Below are positions 12,007 to 24,219 of a stretch of DNA of 64,000 bases, piece after piece (within the stretch, counting starts at the first letter, position 1; each line of letters opens with the position of its first letter). This DNA is from an uncultured Pelagibacteraceae bacterium (GTDB taxonomy: Bacteria; Pseudomonadota; Alphaproteobacteria; Pelagibacterales; Pelagibacteraceae): NCBI GenBank assembly GCA_902577075.1, contig CACGXV010000005.1, forward strand, positions 1-64,000, in the 5' to 3' direction. Position numbers and translations under genes: made by a program. The notes under the pieces were generated by a model that made no database searches, was not told the origin of the DNA, and saw nothing but the letters and a program-made list of their open reading frames with translations.

Positions 12007-13500
12007 ATGAATTTAATCAAACATTTTGTTGGTGGACAAATTACTCCAGGAAATTCAGAAAGAAAAGGTAAAGTCTTTAATCCTGCTACTGGAGAACAAG
12101 AGTCTGAGGTCATTTTGGCCTCAAAATCAGATTTAGACAGTGCAGTTGAAATTGCACAAAAAGCTTTTGAGACTTGGTCATTAAATCCTCCACTTCAAAG
12201 AGCTAGAATAATGTTTAAATTTAAAGAGCTTATAGAAAAAAATTTTGATGAATTGGCAAAACTAATAGTCTCAGAGCATGGAAAAGTTTACGAGGATGCC
12301 AAAGGGTCATTAATAAGAGGATTAGAAGTTGTAGAGTTTGCATGTGGAATTCCACATTTACTTAAAGGAGAGTTTTCTGAAAATGTTGGAACAAACGTGG
12401 ATAGTTATTCAATGCGGCAGCCTTTAGGAGTTGCAGCTGGTATAACCCCATTTAATTTTCCAGCTATGGTGCCGATGTGGATGTTCCCGTTAGCAATTGC
12501 ATGTGGAAATAGTTTTATTTTAAAACCATCAGAAAAAGATCCTTCATGTCCGATGAAATTAGCTGAACTTCTTCATGAAGCTGGTCTTCCTGAGGGTGTC
12601 TTTAACGTTGTAAATGGTGATAAAGAGGTTGTTGACGCAATATTAACAAACCAAAATATTAAAGCTGTTAGTTTTGTTGGATCAACTCCTATTGCTAAGT
12701 ACATATATGAAAATGCAGCTAAAAATGAAAAGAGAGTTCAAGCATTAGGTGGAGCAAAAAATCATTTAGTTGTTATGCCAGATTGTGATTTAGATGGTGC
12801 CGTAAATGGTTTAATGGGCGCTGCATATGGTTCAGCTGGAGAAAGATGTATGGCGCAGTCAGTAGCAGTAGCGGTAGGAGATATAGGTGATGAGTTAGTC
12901 TCAAGACTATCAAAAAAAGCTGAAGCATTAAAAATTGGACCCGGTATGGATAAATCATCTGAGATGGGCCCTTTAGTAACAAAAGAACATTTAGAAAAAG
13001 TAAAAGGCTATGTAGATCTAGGAGTTAAAGAGGGAGCAAAACTTGTTCTTGATGGAAGAAATTTGAAATTACAGGGATATGAAAATGGTTTTTATATTGG
13101 TGGCTGTCTTTTTGATCATGTGACACCTGATATGAGAATTTATAAGGAGGAAATATTTGGACCAGTTTTATCTGTAGTTAGGCTAAAAACATTTGAAGAG
13201 GCTACAAAAATGATAAATGAGCACGAATACGGAAATGGAGTTAGTATTTATACTAGGGATGGAGATGCAGGTAGAACATTCGCAAGTAAAATTCAAGTTG
13301 GAATGGTCGGAATAAATGTTCCTATACCAGTTCCAATGGCTTTCCATAGTTTTGGAGGATGGAAAAGGTCATTATTTGGAGATAGTGGAACGCATGGTAT
13401 GGAAGGTGTAAAATTTTATACTAAATTAAAAACTATTACATCTAGATGGCCATCAGGAATTAGATCTAATCCTGAATTTATCATGCCAACAATGAAATAA
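12007..13500 (+). CDS. mmsA: Methylmalonate-semialdehyde dehydrogenase (acylating)
   Basis: ALDH fold with GITPFNFPAMVPMWMFPLAIACGN and GSAGERCMAQSVAV typical of MmsA. Confidence 0.92.
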   Translation: MNLIKHFVGGQITPGNSERKGKVFNPATGEQESEVILASKSDLDSAVEIAQKAFETWSLNPPLQRARIMFKFKELIEKNFDELAKLIVSEHGKVYEDAKGSLIRGLEVVEFACGIPHLLKGEFSENVGTNVDSYSMRQPLGVAAGITPFNFPAMVPMWMFPLAIACGNSFILKPSEKDPSCPMKLAELLHEAGLPEGVFNVVNGDKEVVDAILTNQNIKAVSFVGSTPIAKYIYENAAKNEKRVQALGGAKNHLVVMPDCDLDGAVNGLMGAAYGSAGERCMAQSVAVAVGDIGDELVSRLSKKAEALKIGPGMDKSSEMGPLVTKEHLEKVKGYVDLGVKEGAKLVLDGRNLKLQGYENGFYIGGCLFDHVTPDMRIYKEEIFGPVLSVVRLKTFEEATKMINEHEYGNGVSIYTRDGDAGRTFASKIQVGMVGINVPIPVPMAFHSFGGWKRSLFGDSGTHGMEGVKFYTKLKTITSRWPSGIRSNPEFIMPTMK

Positions 13501-14469
<969 letters not shown>

Positions 14470-15630
14470 ATGAATATCCACGAGCACCAGGCAAAAGAAA
14501 TACTTAAAAAGTATGGCGCGGTTGTACCCGAAGGCGTTTATGCTCTTAATGTAAATGAATTAATTGAAAAAGTAAAAAATCTCAAAGCCGATAAGTATGT
14601 ATTAAAAGCTCAAATTCATGCAGGAGGTAGAGGAAAGGCTGGAGGAGTAAAAATTGTTGATAATATTGCTCTTTTGGAAGAGGAAGCGAAAAAATTATTT
14701 GGTAAAATATTAGTTACTCATCAAACTGGACCCTCAGGAAGAGAGGTGAAAAGATTGTATGTTGAAACTGCATCAGAAATAGAAAAAGAATTCTATCTTT
14801 CTTGTCTTGTTGATAGAGCTTCTGCAAAAATTGCATTTATTTCCAGCGATCAGGGTGGAATGAATATTGAGGAAGTTGCTGTAAAATCACCAGAGAAAAT
14901 AATAACTACTAAAGTAGATTTTAATGAAAGTATTTCCGAGGAAGATTGTAACAAAATTATTAAAATTTTTGATTTAGATAGCGATGCAAGTAAACAAGCA
15001 ATCAATTTAATAAAATCAATTTATAAAATGTTCATTGATACAGATGCAAATTTAGTAGAGATAAATCCTCTCATTTTAACCAAAAAAAACAAAATTGTAT
15101 GTTTGGATGCAAAGATGACTTTTGACGAAAATGCATTATTTAAACATCCAGAAATTCAGAAACTTAGAGATTTTAATGAAGAAGAAGAAACTGAAATTGA
15201 AGCAAGCAAACATGATCTAGCATACATTAAATTGGATGGAAATATAGGATGTATGGTAAATGGTGCTGGATTAGCAATGGCTACCATGGATATTATTAAA
15301 TTGTATGGAGAAGAACCTGCAAATTTTTTAGACGTAGGCGGTGGCGCATCCAAAGAAAAAGTTTCAGCTGCATTTAAAATTATCTTATCTGACAAAAATG
15401 TAAAAGGAATACTAATAAATATTTTTGGAGGAATAATGAGATGTGATGTGCTTGCTCAAGGTGTTATAGATGCGGCAAAAGAAATAAAAATAAAAGTTCC
15501 TTTAGTTGTGAGACTAGCAGGCACAAATTTCAAAGAGGGAAAAGAAATTTTAGATAATTCGGGATTAGAGATTATTTCTGCAAATGATTTATCTGATGCA
15601 GCAAAAAAAATAGTCGAGGCTATAAAATAA
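14470..15630 (+). CDS. sucC: Succinyl-CoA synthetase beta subunit
   Basis: [51 protein letters not shown]. Confidence 0.97.
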   Translation: MNIHEHQAKEILKKYGAVVPEGVYALNVNELIEKVKNLKADKYVLKAQIHAGGRGKAGGVKIVDNIALLEEEAKKLFGKILVTHQTGPSGREVKRLYVETASEIEKEFYLSCLVDRASAKIAFISSDQGGMNIEEVAVKSPEKIITTKVDFNESISEEDCNKIIKIFDLDSDASKQAINLIKSIYKMFIDTDANLVEINPLILTKKNKIVCLDAKMTFDENALFKHPEIQKLRDFNEEEETEIEASKHDLAYIKLDGNIGCMVNGAGLAMATMDIIKLYGEEPANFLDVGGGASKEKVSAAFKIILSDKNVKGILINIFGGIMRCDVLAQGVIDAAKEIKIKVPLVVRLAGTNFKEGKEILDNSGLEIISANDLSDAAKKIVEAIK

Positions 15631-16505
15631 TGTCAGTCTTGATAAACAAAGATACTAAAGTAATTTGCCAGGGTTTCACAGGTGCCCATGGAACTTTTCA
15701 CTCTGAACAATCTATTAAATACGGAACTAACTTAGTTGGTGGAGTTACTCCTAAAAAAGGAGGCCAAATTCATTTGGAAAGACCAGTATTCAATACTGTT
15801 AAAGAAGCCAAAGATAAGACAGGTGCAAATGCAACGATGATTTATGTTCCTGCAAAGTTTGCAGCTTCAGCAATTATAGAGGCAATTGATTCATCTATAG
15901 AATTGATTGTATGTATAAGTGAGGGAATTCCAGTTTTAGACATGCTAAAGGTAAAAAGAAAACTTTCGAACTCTAAATCGAGACTAATTGGTCCCAACTG
16001 TCCAGGTATAATAACTCCTGATGAATGTAAAATTGGAATAATGCCTGGAAATATTCATAAAAAAGGAACAGTAGGTATTGTTTCTAGGTCAGGAACATTA
16101 ACTTACGAGGCTGTAGCCCAAACTTCAGAAAATGGCCTCGGTCAATCTACATGTATAGGAATAGGTGGAGATCCAATAAATGGTACAAATTTTATTGATT
16201 GCCTAGATCTGTTTTTAAATGATGAAAAAACTGAGTCTATAGTCATGATTGGTGAGATCGGAGGTACTGCTGAAGAAGAAGCTGCTGAATTTATAAAAAA
16301 TCATAAGATTAAAAAACCAATGGTAGGATTTGTAGCTGGAATTACAGCACCACCTGGTAGAAGAATGGGTCATGCTGGTGCAATAATATCAGGGGGAAAA
16401 GGTAACGCTGACGAAAAAATTAAAATTATGGAAAAATCTGGTATTACAATGGCAAAATCACCATCTGAAATTGGAATAACTCTATTGAATAAATTGTCTA
16501 ATTGA
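15630..16505 (+). CDS. sucD: Succinyl-CoA synthetase alpha subunit
   Basis: [40 protein letters not shown]. Confidence 0.97.
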   Translation: MSVLINKDTKVICQGFTGAHGTFHSEQSIKYGTNLVGGVTPKKGGQIHLERPVFNTVKEAKDKTGANATMIYVPAKFAASAIIEAIDSSIELIVCISEGIPVLDMLKVKRKLSNSKSRLIGPNCPGIITPDECKIGIMPGNIHKKGTVGIVSRSGTLTYEAVAQTSENGLGQSTCIGIGGDPINGTNFIDCLDLFLNDEKTESIVMIGEIGGTAEEEAAEFIKNHKIKKPMVGFVAGITAPPGRRMGHAGAIISGGKGNADEKIKIMEKSGITMAKSPSEIGITLLNKLSN

Positions 16506-16538
16506 TAACACCTTATTCGTGTATAATTATATTTAAAA

Positions 16539-19439
16539 ATGTCATCATCTAAAAATTTAGAATACAAAAAAACTTCATTTCTTAACAAATCAAATAGTAC
16601 ATTTATAGAACAAATGTATGTGAAGTATGTAAATAATGATCCAAATTTACCTGAGAGTTGGAAAAAATATTTTATAGATATTGGAGATGATATTAATTCA
16701 ATTGTTAAAGAGGCTAATGGACCATCTTGGAGTCCAAGAAAAAATAAAATCGATGAGAGTAAAATACTTGAAAATGAAATTGAGTTTCAAGAAAGTCAAA
16801 ATAAAGAAATAGATCAAAACAATATAGTTGTAAGTAACAGTAATTCTATTAAAGCAGTCTCTTTGATTAGAGCTTATAGACAGCGTGGTCATTTATTATC
16901 AAAAGTTGATCCATTAGAAATGAGAGAAAGTGAGTATCTTGACGAACTACATCCTGAAAATTATGGATTTAAAAAAGATGATTATAGTAAAAAGATTTAC
17001 TTAGATGGTGTCTTAAATAAAGAATATTCTAACATAAAAGAAATTCTCTCTGTATTAAGAAAAATTTATTGTGGAAATATTGGTTATGAATATATGCATA
17101 TTTCAAATCCAACAGAGAGAAAATGGTTTCGTGATAGAGTTGAAAAAGATGAAAATGCATTGAAATTTACAGTAAATGGAAAAAATGCAATCTTAAACAA
17201 ATTAATACAAGCTGAGGGTTTTGAAAAATTCTTACACACAAAATATGTGGGATCAAAAAGATTTGGTCTTGATGGTGGTGAAAGTTTGATACCTGCATTA
17301 GAGCAAATAATTAAAATTGGTGGTCAGTCAAATATTAAAGAAGTTAAAATTGGTATGTCCCACAGGGGAAGACTAAATGTTTTAGCTAACGTTTTACAAA
17401 AATCATACAAAAGAATATTTAACGAGTTTGCTGGTGAAATTAATAATACAGAGGAAGATAGCGCCGGTGATGTGAAATATCATTTGGGAGCATCTTCTGA
17501 TAGAGAATTTGATGGAAATGTAGTTCATGTAAGTCTTACTGACAATCCCTCACATTTAGAGGCAGTCAATCCAGTTGTCTTAGGTCAAACTAGAGCAAAA
17601 CAATTTTTTCACAAGGATGTAAAAAGAAATAAGGTAATTCCAATTTTAATTCATGGAGATGCTGCTTTTGCTGGACAAGGTGTAGTAGCTGAATGTTTTG
17701 CTATGTCTGGTTTACCGGGGCATAATACTGGTGGAACAATTCATATAATTGTAAATAACCAAATTGGATTTACAACTAGTCCAAGATTTGCAAGATCTTC
17801 ACCTCACCCATCAGATATTGCTAAAATGGTTGAAGCGCCTATAATTCACGTTAACGGTGATGATCCAGAGGCTGTAGTTTATGGATCAAGAATTGCAACA
17901 GAGTTCAGGCTTAAATTCAATCGAGACGTGGTTTTAGATTTGGTTTGTTATAGAAGATTTGGACATAATGAGGGAGATGAGCCATCTTTTACTCAACCTC
18001 TCATGTACAAAAAAATAAGGTCACATCCTTCCACGGCAAAAATTTATGGATCAAAACTTATAGATGAGGATTTACTCTCAGAAAATGATTTAAATAATCA
18101 AATTAATAAATTTAAAACTTTGTTAGATGATCAATTTAAAACTGCAAAAGATTATAAACCAAAAATAGAATGGTTTGAAGGTGCTTGGTCAAGTTATAAG
18201 CCTAAAAAAGGAAAAGATAAAAAGGGAATTACAGGTGCAGATCCTGATGTGTTAAGAAATATCTCAGATAAAATAAATGTAATTCCTAACGAAACTACTG
18301 TTCACAAGACTATTAGTAAAATATTTCAAAACCGAAAAAAAACAGTTGATCAAGGTTTTAATATTGATTGGTCATCAGCAGAAGCACTTGCTTTTGGTTC
18401 ATTGTTGGAAGAGGGTTTCCCAGTAAGGTTTGTAGGTCAAGATTCTGGAAGAGGAACTTTTAGTCAAAGGCACTCAGTTTTACGTAATCAATTAGATAAT
18501 ACCAGATATATACCTCTAAACAGTATTTCAAAAAATCAAAAGAAATTCGAAATTGTAGATAGTTTCTTATCTGAGTTAGCAGTTCTTGGTTTTGAGTATG
18601 GTTATAGTTTAGTTGAGCCCAATACATTAACAATCTGGGAAGCGCAATTTGGTGATTTTGCTAATGGAGCACAAGTTATAATAGATCAATTTATATCTTC
18701 AGGTGAAAGAAAATGGCAACGAGCTTCTGGTTTAGTAATGTTATTACCTCACGGATATGAAGGTCAGGGTCCTGAACATTCATCTGCAAGATTAGAAAGA
18801 TTTTTACAGTTGTGCGCTAATGATAATCTTCAAGTGATGAATTGTACAACGCCAGCTAACTACTTTCATGCTCTTAGAAGACAGATTCATCGTGACTTTA
18901 GAAAACCTTTAGTTTTAATGACACCAAAATCACTTTTAAGAAACAAATATTGTGTTTCAAGTATTGAGGATTTTAATAAGCAAACTTCATTTCATCGAAT
19001 TTTATGGGACCATGCACTAAGTCAAGATTCTAAAAATTTTATAAAATTAAAAAAACCTGCAGAAATTAAAAAAGTTATTCTTTGTTCTGGAAAAGTTTAT
19101 TTTGATTTATTAGTTGCTAGAGAAAAAATTAAAAGAGATGATGTGATCTTGTTTAGAATAGAACAATTGTATCCTTTTCCCGTAAAAAGCTTAGTCAAAG
19201 AGCTTAAGCCATTCGCAAATAATGCTAAATTTTATTGGTGCCAAGAAGAACCAAAAAATATGGGAGCATGGTTTTCAGTGAGAGATTATATTCAATGGAC
19301 ATTAGAAACTATTAAAGCTAAAAATAATTATATTTCTTATATAGGAAGAAATCCTGATGCATCTCCTGCAACTGGCTATGCAAAAAGGCATATGGTAGAA
19401 CAAGATGAGATTATAAAAGAAGTTTTTGATAATGAGTGA
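16539..19439 (+). CDS. sucA: 2-oxoglutarate dehydrogenase E1 component
   Basis: 966 aa; [62 protein letters not shown]. Confidence 0.97.
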   Translation: MSSSKNLEYKKTSFLNKSNSTFIEQMYVKYVNNDPNLPESWKKYFIDIGDDINSIVKEANGPSWSPRKNKIDESKILENEIEFQESQNKEIDQNNIVVSNSNSIKAVSLIRAYRQRGHLLSKVDPLEMRESEYLDELHPENYGFKKDDYSKKIYLDGVLNKEYSNIKEILSVLRKIYCGNIGYEYMHISNPTERKWFRDRVEKDENALKFTVNGKNAILNKLIQAEGFEKFLHTKYVGSKRFGLDGGESLIPALEQIIKIGGQSNIKEVKIGMSHRGRLNVLANVLQKSYKRIFNEFAGEINNTEEDSAGDVKYHLGASSDREFDGNVVHVSLTDNPSHLEAVNPVVLGQTRAKQFFHKDVKRNKVIPILIHGDAAFAGQGVVAECFAMSGLPGHNTGGTIHIIVNNQIGFTTSPRFARSSPHPSDIAKMVEAPIIHVNGDDPEAVVYGSRIATEFRLKFNRDVVLDLVCYRRFGHNEGDEPSFTQPLMYKKIRSHPSTAKIYGSKLIDEDLLSENDLNNQINKFKTLLDDQFKTAKDYKPKIEWFEGAWSSYKPKKGKDKKGITGADPDVLRNISDKINVIPNETTVHKTISKIFQNRKKTVDQGFNIDWSSAEALAFGSLLEEGFPVRFVGQDSGRGTFSQRHSVLRNQLDNTRYIPLNSISKNQKKFEIVDSFLSELAVLGFEYGYSLVEPNTLTIWEAQFGDFANGAQVIIDQFISSGERKWQRASGLVMLLPHGYEGQGPEHSSARLERFLQLCANDNLQVMNCTTPANYFHALRRQIHRDFRKPLVLMTPKSLLRNKYCVSSIEDFNKQTSFHRILWDHALSQDSKNFIKLKKPAEIKKVILCSGKVYFDLLVAREKIKRDDVILFRIEQLYPFPVKSLVKELKPFANNAKFYWCQEEPKNMGAWFSVRDYIQWTLETIKAKNNYISYIGRNPDASPATGYAKRHMVEQDEIIKEVFDNE

Positions 19440-20772
19440 AAAAATATTAGTTCCAGCATTAGGTGAGAGTATTACAGAAGCAACTGTCTCAAAATGGCTT
19501 AAAAAAGTTGGAGATCCAGTTGAAGCAGATGAAGCTATTGTTGAACTTGAGACTGACAAAGTTAACTTGGAAGTTCCATCACCATTAAGTGGAATTTTAT
19601 CAGAAATTAACTCAAAAGATGGAGATACTGTTGAAGTTGGGGCAGTACTAGGTTCTGTTTCTGAAGGAAAGTCAAATGTAGAAAAAAAAACACCCTCAAA
19701 GGAAGAAAAAGAAGGAGAAACTGTTCCTGAAGATCTTATAAAAGAGGAAAATACAAACGTAATAAATCTAGAAATAGAGAAAAAACCTAATCCAAAATCA
19801 GGTAAAATTTCTGCAACTAGCAAAGAAGAACCAATGGAACTTTTAGATGAGGTTAATGAAGAACCTCTTCTACTAACTGACGAAGTTCAAACAAACCAAA
19901 CTACAAAAGTTAATCCTATTGTTCTTTCACCAGCGGTGAGAAAAATTGCTGCTGAAAATAATATTGATGTGGAAAAGGTTAAAGGTACAGGAAGAGATGG
20001 AAGAGTATTAAAAGGTGACCTTTTAAGCTTGATGGGAACAAATCCACAACCTAATCAAAGAAGAATTCAATATGGTGAAGAAGAGAGAATTAAAATGACA
20101 AGGTTAAGACAAACTATTGCTAAAAGACTTAAACAAGCGCAAGAAAATGCAGCAATGCTGACAACTTTTAATGAGGTTGATATGTCTGGTATAATGTCGA
20201 TGAGAAAGGACAACCAAGAAGATTTTAAAAGTAGATATGGAATAAAGCTAGGATTAATGTCATTCTTTGTAAAAGCCTGTGTCGTTGGTTTAAAATTATT
20301 TCCTGCAATAAATGCTGAAATTGAGGGTGAAGATATTATTTACAAAAATTATTATAATATAAGTTTTGCAGTTGGTACTGATAAAGGATTGGTTGTACCA
20401 GTTTTGAGAAATGTGGACGAAATGTCATTTGCTGATATAGAAAAAGAAATTAAAAGACTTTCAGAAAAAGCCAATAGCGGAAATCTGTCAATTGAGGATC
20501 TTCAGGGAGGAACTTTCACAATTAGTAATGGTGGAGTTTATGGTTCAATGTTATCAACTCCTATTTTAAACCCACCTCAATCTGGAGTATTGGGAATGCA
20601 TAACATTGTAGAAAGACCAGTTAATGTTAACGGTGAAATAAAAATTAAACCTATAATGTATTTAGCATTATCATATGATCACAGAATAATAGATGGAAAA
20701 GAGTCCGTTACATTTCTAAAAACTGTTAAGGAAAATCTTGAGGACCCAAGGAGATTATTTTTAAATATATAA
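19432..20772 (+). CDS. sucB: 2-oxoglutarate dehydrogenase E2 (dihydrolipoamide succinyltransferase)
   Basis: Lipoyl domain [14 protein letters not shown]; catalytic [20 protein letters not shown]. Start placed at the ATG at 19432 ([13 protein letters not shown]) rather than the track start 19426. Confidence 0.95.
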   Translation: MSEKILVPALGESITEATVSKWLKKVGDPVEADEAIVELETDKVNLEVPSPLSGILSEINSKDGDTVEVGAVLGSVSEGKSNVEKKTPSKEEKEGETVPEDLIKEENTNVINLEIEKKPNPKSGKISATSKEEPMELLDEVNEEPLLLTDEVQTNQTTKVNPIVLSPAVRKIAAENNIDVEKVKGTGRDGRVLKGDLLSLMGTNPQPNQRRIQYGEEERIKMTRLRQTIAKRLKQAQENAAMLTTFNEVDMSGIMSMRKDNQEDFKSRYGIKLGLMSFFVKACVVGLKLFPAINAEIEGEDIIYKNYYNISFAVGTDKGLVVPVLRNVDEMSFADIEKEIKRLSEKANSGNLSIEDLQGGTFTISNGGVYGSMLSTPILNPPQSGVLGMHNIVERPVNVNGEIKIKPIMYLALSYDHRIIDGKESVTFLKTVKENLEDPRRLFLNI

Positions 20773-22166
20773 TGGCTGATAAATTTGATGTTACAGTAAT
20801 TGGTGGTGGTCCTGCAGGATACGTTTGTGCTATAAGATTGGCTCAATTAGGCCTAAACACTGCATGTATTGAGTCAAGAGGATCTTTAGGAGGAACTTGT
20901 TTGAATATTGGATGTATACCATCAAAAAGTTTATTAAATCTATCTGAGAATTTTCATAAAGCTAAAAACTTTGCCAATATTGGTATTGAGACAGGTGAGA
21001 TAAAATTAAATTTAAATAAAATGATGGAGAATAAAGAAAAATCTGTATCAACTTTAACAAAAGGCGTGGAATTTTTGTTTAAAAAAAATAAGGTTACATA
21101 CATTAAAGGGACCGGAACACTAAAGACAAAAGATGAAATATTAGTAAAAAATAATAATCAAGAAACAAAAATAAAATCTAACAAAATAATAATTAGTACT
21201 GGTTCAGCCCCTTTACCTCTTCCTGGTATAGAGTTTGATGAAAAGCAAATATTATCTTCTACTGGTGCATTATCTATTTCTAAGTTACCAAAAAAAATGA
21301 TTGTCGTAGGTGGTGGATATATTGGTTTAGAAATGGGATCAGTTTGGTCGCGATTGGGAACTGAAGTACAAGTTGTAGAGTATCTTGATCATATTACTCC
21401 AGGATTAGATAAAGAAATTTCTAACGAGTTTATGAAAATTTTGAAAAAACAAAATATTAAATTTGATTTGAATACCAAGGTTGAAAAAATTTCTAAAAAT
21501 AGTGAAGGAGTTGTAGTAGAAATTTCAAACGAAGGAAAAAAAAGCAAGTTAGAAGCTGACGTGGTTCTTATTTCAGTGGGTCGAAAACCTTATACTGATA
21601 ATTTAAATTTAGATAATATTGGTGTTAGTCTGGATCAAAAAGGAAGAATTAAAGTTGATAAAAATTTTGAGACAAATATAAAAAATATTTATGCAATAGG
21701 TGATGTAATAGATGGTCCTATGCTAGCGCATAAAGCCGAAGAAGAGGGTATCGCTGTTGCAGAACTTATTGCAGGTCAATCTGGACATGTTAATTATAAC
21801 TTGATACCAGGAGTAATATATACGTCCCCAGAAGTTGCTTATGTAGGTGAAAATGAGGAGCAGCTGAAAGAAAAAAATATCAATTATAAAATTGGAAAAT
21901 TTCCTTTCATGGCAAATTCAAGAGCTAAGGCAATAAATGAACCTGAGGGGTTTGTAAAAATATTAGCTGATAGCTCAACAGATCGTGTTTTAGGTGTTCA
22001 TATTATTGGTCCACATGCAGGGGAAATGATTGCAGAGATGTCTATTGCAATGGAATTTGGTGCTAGTTCAGAGGATATTGCAAGAACTTGTCATGCTCAC
22101 CCAACTTTTTCAGAGGCTATTAAAGAGGCAGCATTATCTGTAGATAAAAGACAGATACACTCTTAA
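20772..22166 (+). CDS. lpdA: Dihydrolipoyl dehydrogenase
   Basis: GGTCLNIGCIPSKSLLN redox motif; HAHPTFSEAIKEAAL C-terminus. Confidence 0.97.
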   Translation: MADKFDVTVIGGGPAGYVCAIRLAQLGLNTACIESRGSLGGTCLNIGCIPSKSLLNLSENFHKAKNFANIGIETGEIKLNLNKMMENKEKSVSTLTKGVEFLFKKNKVTYIKGTGTLKTKDEILVKNNNQETKIKSNKIIISTGSAPLPLPGIEFDEKQILSSTGALSISKLPKKMIVVGGGYIGLEMGSVWSRLGTEVQVVEYLDHITPGLDKEISNEFMKILKKQNIKFDLNTKVEKISKNSEGVVVEISNEGKKSKLEADVVLISVGRKPYTDNLNLDNIGVSLDQKGRIKVDKNFETNIKNIYAIGDVIDGPMLAHKAEEEGIAVAELIAGQSGHVNYNLIPGVIYTSPEVAYVGENEEQLKEKNINYKIGKFPFMANSRAKAINEPEGFVKILADSSTDRVLGVHIIGPHAGEMIAEMSIAMEFGASSEDIARTCHAHPTFSEAIKEAALSVDKRQIHS

Positions 22167-22173
22167 AATCCCA

Positions 22174-22220
22174 TATTATCCTATATATTCTTAAATTGTC
22201 CTTGGTAATAAAGGATAATA
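22174..22220. repeat. Inverted repeat / hairpin downstream of lpdA
   Basis: TATTATCCT (22174-22182) and exact reverse complement AGGATAATA (22212-22220); competing inner CCTT/AAGG stem; no clear U-tract follows. Confidence 0.5.
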
Positions 22221-22294
22221 GTAAATTTAGAAAAATTAATTAAATATTTTTTATTTGTTGTTATTAAAAGCTTTTTAAAACTTTCAATCTTAAT

Positions 22295-22352
22295 TTAATG
22301 GTTATCTTAATGGTAACGAGGTCAAAAACGCTATGGTAAATTAATGGTAACG
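22295..22352 (+). repeat. Iteron-like short direct repeats (TTAATGGTAACG)
   Basis: TTAATGGTTATC at 22295, TTAATGGTAACG at 22307, partial CTATGGTAAA at 22331, TTAATGGTAACG at 22341; ATGG cores spaced about 12, 23, 11 nt. Confidence 0.55.
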
Positions 22353-22454
22353 GGAGTGTATTGTTCTTTTATCGTCCTTGAGTGAAAGTTAAGCATTTTA
22401 ATTCTGCCATTATTGAACCAAAAAATAGACTTTAACTATTTCAATAATTAGTTT

Positions 22455-22901
22455 GTGCGATCAGTTATACTTTTATTTCTAATAATTATTTCGCAACCTT
22501 TATCCAGAGCAGATCATATTTCAAAAGAAGGAGTGTTTAAAAATGATCCTGTGTATCACAACAATAATAAATTTATTCTTAGCTGTAAGTATGGAAAATC
22601 TGGAAAATATCATGTGATACTTGATATCGATGGAGATAATGCAAATGTTTATAATATTAATAAGAACGAAGTTTATTATTTTAATGATGTTGAGGTATCA
22701 AATCCTAACACCAAATACAAAGGAGGCCATAAATGGAATATTTTATGGATAGGTGGCTATATAGCTGTGGAATTAAACTTATCAAGAATTCATTATGGTT
22801 ATGCATCAAAAAAGGAAGTGCCTAACGGTAAGGATTTATATGGTCCTTGTATTGAAATAGAACAGGTAAAAGCTGAAAATATATCCAAAAGATTTAATTA
22901 G
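22455..22901 (+). CDS. Hypothetical secreted protein (N-terminal signal peptide)
   Basis: GTG-start ORF with hydrophobic N-terminus MRSVILLFLIIISQPLSRA; no recognised domain. Confidence 0.6.
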   Translation: MRSVILLFLIIISQPLSRADHISKEGVFKNDPVYHNNNKFILSCKYGKSGKYHVILDIDGDNANVYNINKNEVYYFNDVEVSNPNTKYKGGHKWNILWIGGYIAVELNLSRIHYGYASKKEVPNGKDLYGPCIEIEQVKAENISKRFN

Positions 22902-22928
22902 ATAGTTTAAGCAATTAGACTCTCTGTT

Positions 22929-22946
22929 CAAGATTTGGTAATCTTG
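22929..22946 (+). promoter_or_regulatory. Hairpin directly upstream of the GTG start of the next ORF
   Basis: CAAGATT-TGGT-AATCTTG perfect 7-bp stem, extendable with wobble pairs to about 22949; start codon at 22951. Confidence 0.5.
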
Positions 22947-22950
22947 GATT

Positions 22951-23190
22951 GTGAAAAATGTTACACCTGAAAACATTCTAACTAAATTTTTAAATAGTAT
23001 AAAACTTCACTGGCGATTATATCTTTGTCTTATAATTGTTGTAGGATCTAATTTTCTAACTGAGTTTATAGATAGTAAATATGATGGTGATCTTATAGCT
23101 CTTATTGTTTTTATTACTTATTCAGCAATTATTTATTTATTTTTTGGAGGATATACTCAACATTATTATAATCAGAATAAAAAAAAATAA
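22951..23190 (+). CDS. Small two-TM hypothetical membrane protein
   Basis: 79-aa ORF with two hydrophobic segments (LYLCLIIVVGSNFL, LIALIVFITYSAIIYLFFGG); stop overlaps next start (TAATG). Confidence 0.6.
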   Translation: MKNVTPENILTKFLNSIKLHWRLYLCLIIVVGSNFLTEFIDSKYDGDLIALIVFITYSAIIYLFFGGYTQHYYNQNKKK

Positions 23191-23582
23191 TGGCCTATAT
23201 TAAACTTGTAATATTTGAAATTAAAGAAAACATGGGCACAGCCAAAATCGATAATGTTGAATTTGATAATTGTGAATGGGGTTGGTTGGTTAAAGATGAG
23301 GAGTTAGAAAAAATAAATGTAGATGGAGAAACTGAATTTAGAGCACTACTTCACCCCGATGAAGCAACAAAAAGATTTGAGAAAAATATTACTGATTTTG
23401 AAGCCACGAAAATATCGGAAGAGAGATATGCAAAGTGGTACCCAGAAAATACAGAAAAACCAGATCATGATTTTTTAAAGAGGAGAAAAAGCGATTTCGA
23501 ATTATTTGAAAAACTTATTTATGATAAAAGAGTATTAAGGATTATTTTTCATAAATATTGGTATGAAAGTGGGTTAAATTGA
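23190..23582 (+). CDS. Hypothetical protein
   Basis: 130-aa ORF, stop/start overlap with both neighbours; no recognised domain. Confidence 0.6.
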   Translation: MAYIKLVIFEIKENMGTAKIDNVEFDNCEWGWLVKDEELEKINVDGETEFRALLHPDEATKRFEKNITDFEATKISEERYAKWYPENTEKPDHDFLKRRKSDFELFEKLIYDKRVLRIIFHKYWYESGLN

Positions 23583-23701
23583 AAGATAAATTTAAATTGG
23601 AATTAAAAGCATTATGGAAGTTAAGAGGTTGGATACTTTTGTTAATTATTGTCCCAATCTTATTAAATATATTTTTTGATGTGAGAATACCTATATTTTA
23701 A
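23579..23701 (+). CDS. Small single-TM membrane protein (40 aa), below the ORF-track cutoff
   Basis: TTG start overlapping the upstream TGA (TTGA); translation MKDKFKLELKALWKLRGWILLLIIVPILLNIFFDVRIPIF; ends 1 nt before the next ATG at 23703. Confidence 0.5.
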   Translation: MKDKFKLELKALWKLRGWILLLIIVPILLNIFFDVRIPIF

Positions 23702-23702
23702 A

Positions 23703-24215
23703 ATGGCTAAAGCTCAAACTACAGGACGTATAGGGGAATTGTCAGTTGAATTAGAACTCACTAGTAGAAATTGGCTAGTTGGTAACTTCAACTCAAATAT
23801 ACAAAATGCAGCTGTTTATGATTTATTTGCTGTTAAAAAAAATAACAAGAAACTTATAAGAGTAAAGTCATATAGTTTATTTGACGGTGATAAAGGCACC
23901 ATTCAATACACATCACGAAAAACAGGTGAAATATTTTTAGATCTATTAAAAGATAATAAAGATGATTTTGTAATACTATGTGGTGTTAGCAACGGTAAAG
24001 TGAAAGAATACTTTATCCTTCCAACTTTAGTTGTCGATAAAACATTAAAAGAATCTAATAGAATTTATCATTTAGGTAAAAAAAGAGACGGTTCTAAACG
24101 TAAAGTTACATCACATAGAGCAATATTTCTTCAAGAAAGCAAAGATCATTACTGGTGTGGTTGGAGAAGAAAATGGAACAAGTATCTAAATAATTGGGAT
24201 ATACTTGAAAAATAA
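23703..24215 (+). CDS. Putative PD-(D/E)XK-like endonuclease
   Basis: GRIGELSVELELTSRNW...AAVYDLFAVKKNNKKLIRVKS fits an E...D...xVK nuclease core. Confidence 0.6.
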   Translation: MAKAQTTGRIGELSVELELTSRNWLVGNFNSNIQNAAVYDLFAVKKNNKKLIRVKSYSLFDGDKGTIQYTSRKTGEIFLDLLKDNKDDFVILCGVSNGKVKEYFILPTLVVDKTLKESNRIYHLGKKRDGSKRKVTSHRAIFLQESKDHYWCGWRRKWNKYLNNWDILEK

Positions 24216-24219
24216 AATC

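Noticed and set aside
19302-19823. 173-aa minus-strand ORF across the sucA/sucB junction
   Set aside because: Ser/Thr/Phe-rich mirror of the E2 lipoyl/linker region; no independent coding signal.
22295-22352. Possible CRISPR-like repeats
   Set aside because: Repeat unit is only about 12 nt with irregular short spacing and no cas genes; treated as iteron-like sites instead.
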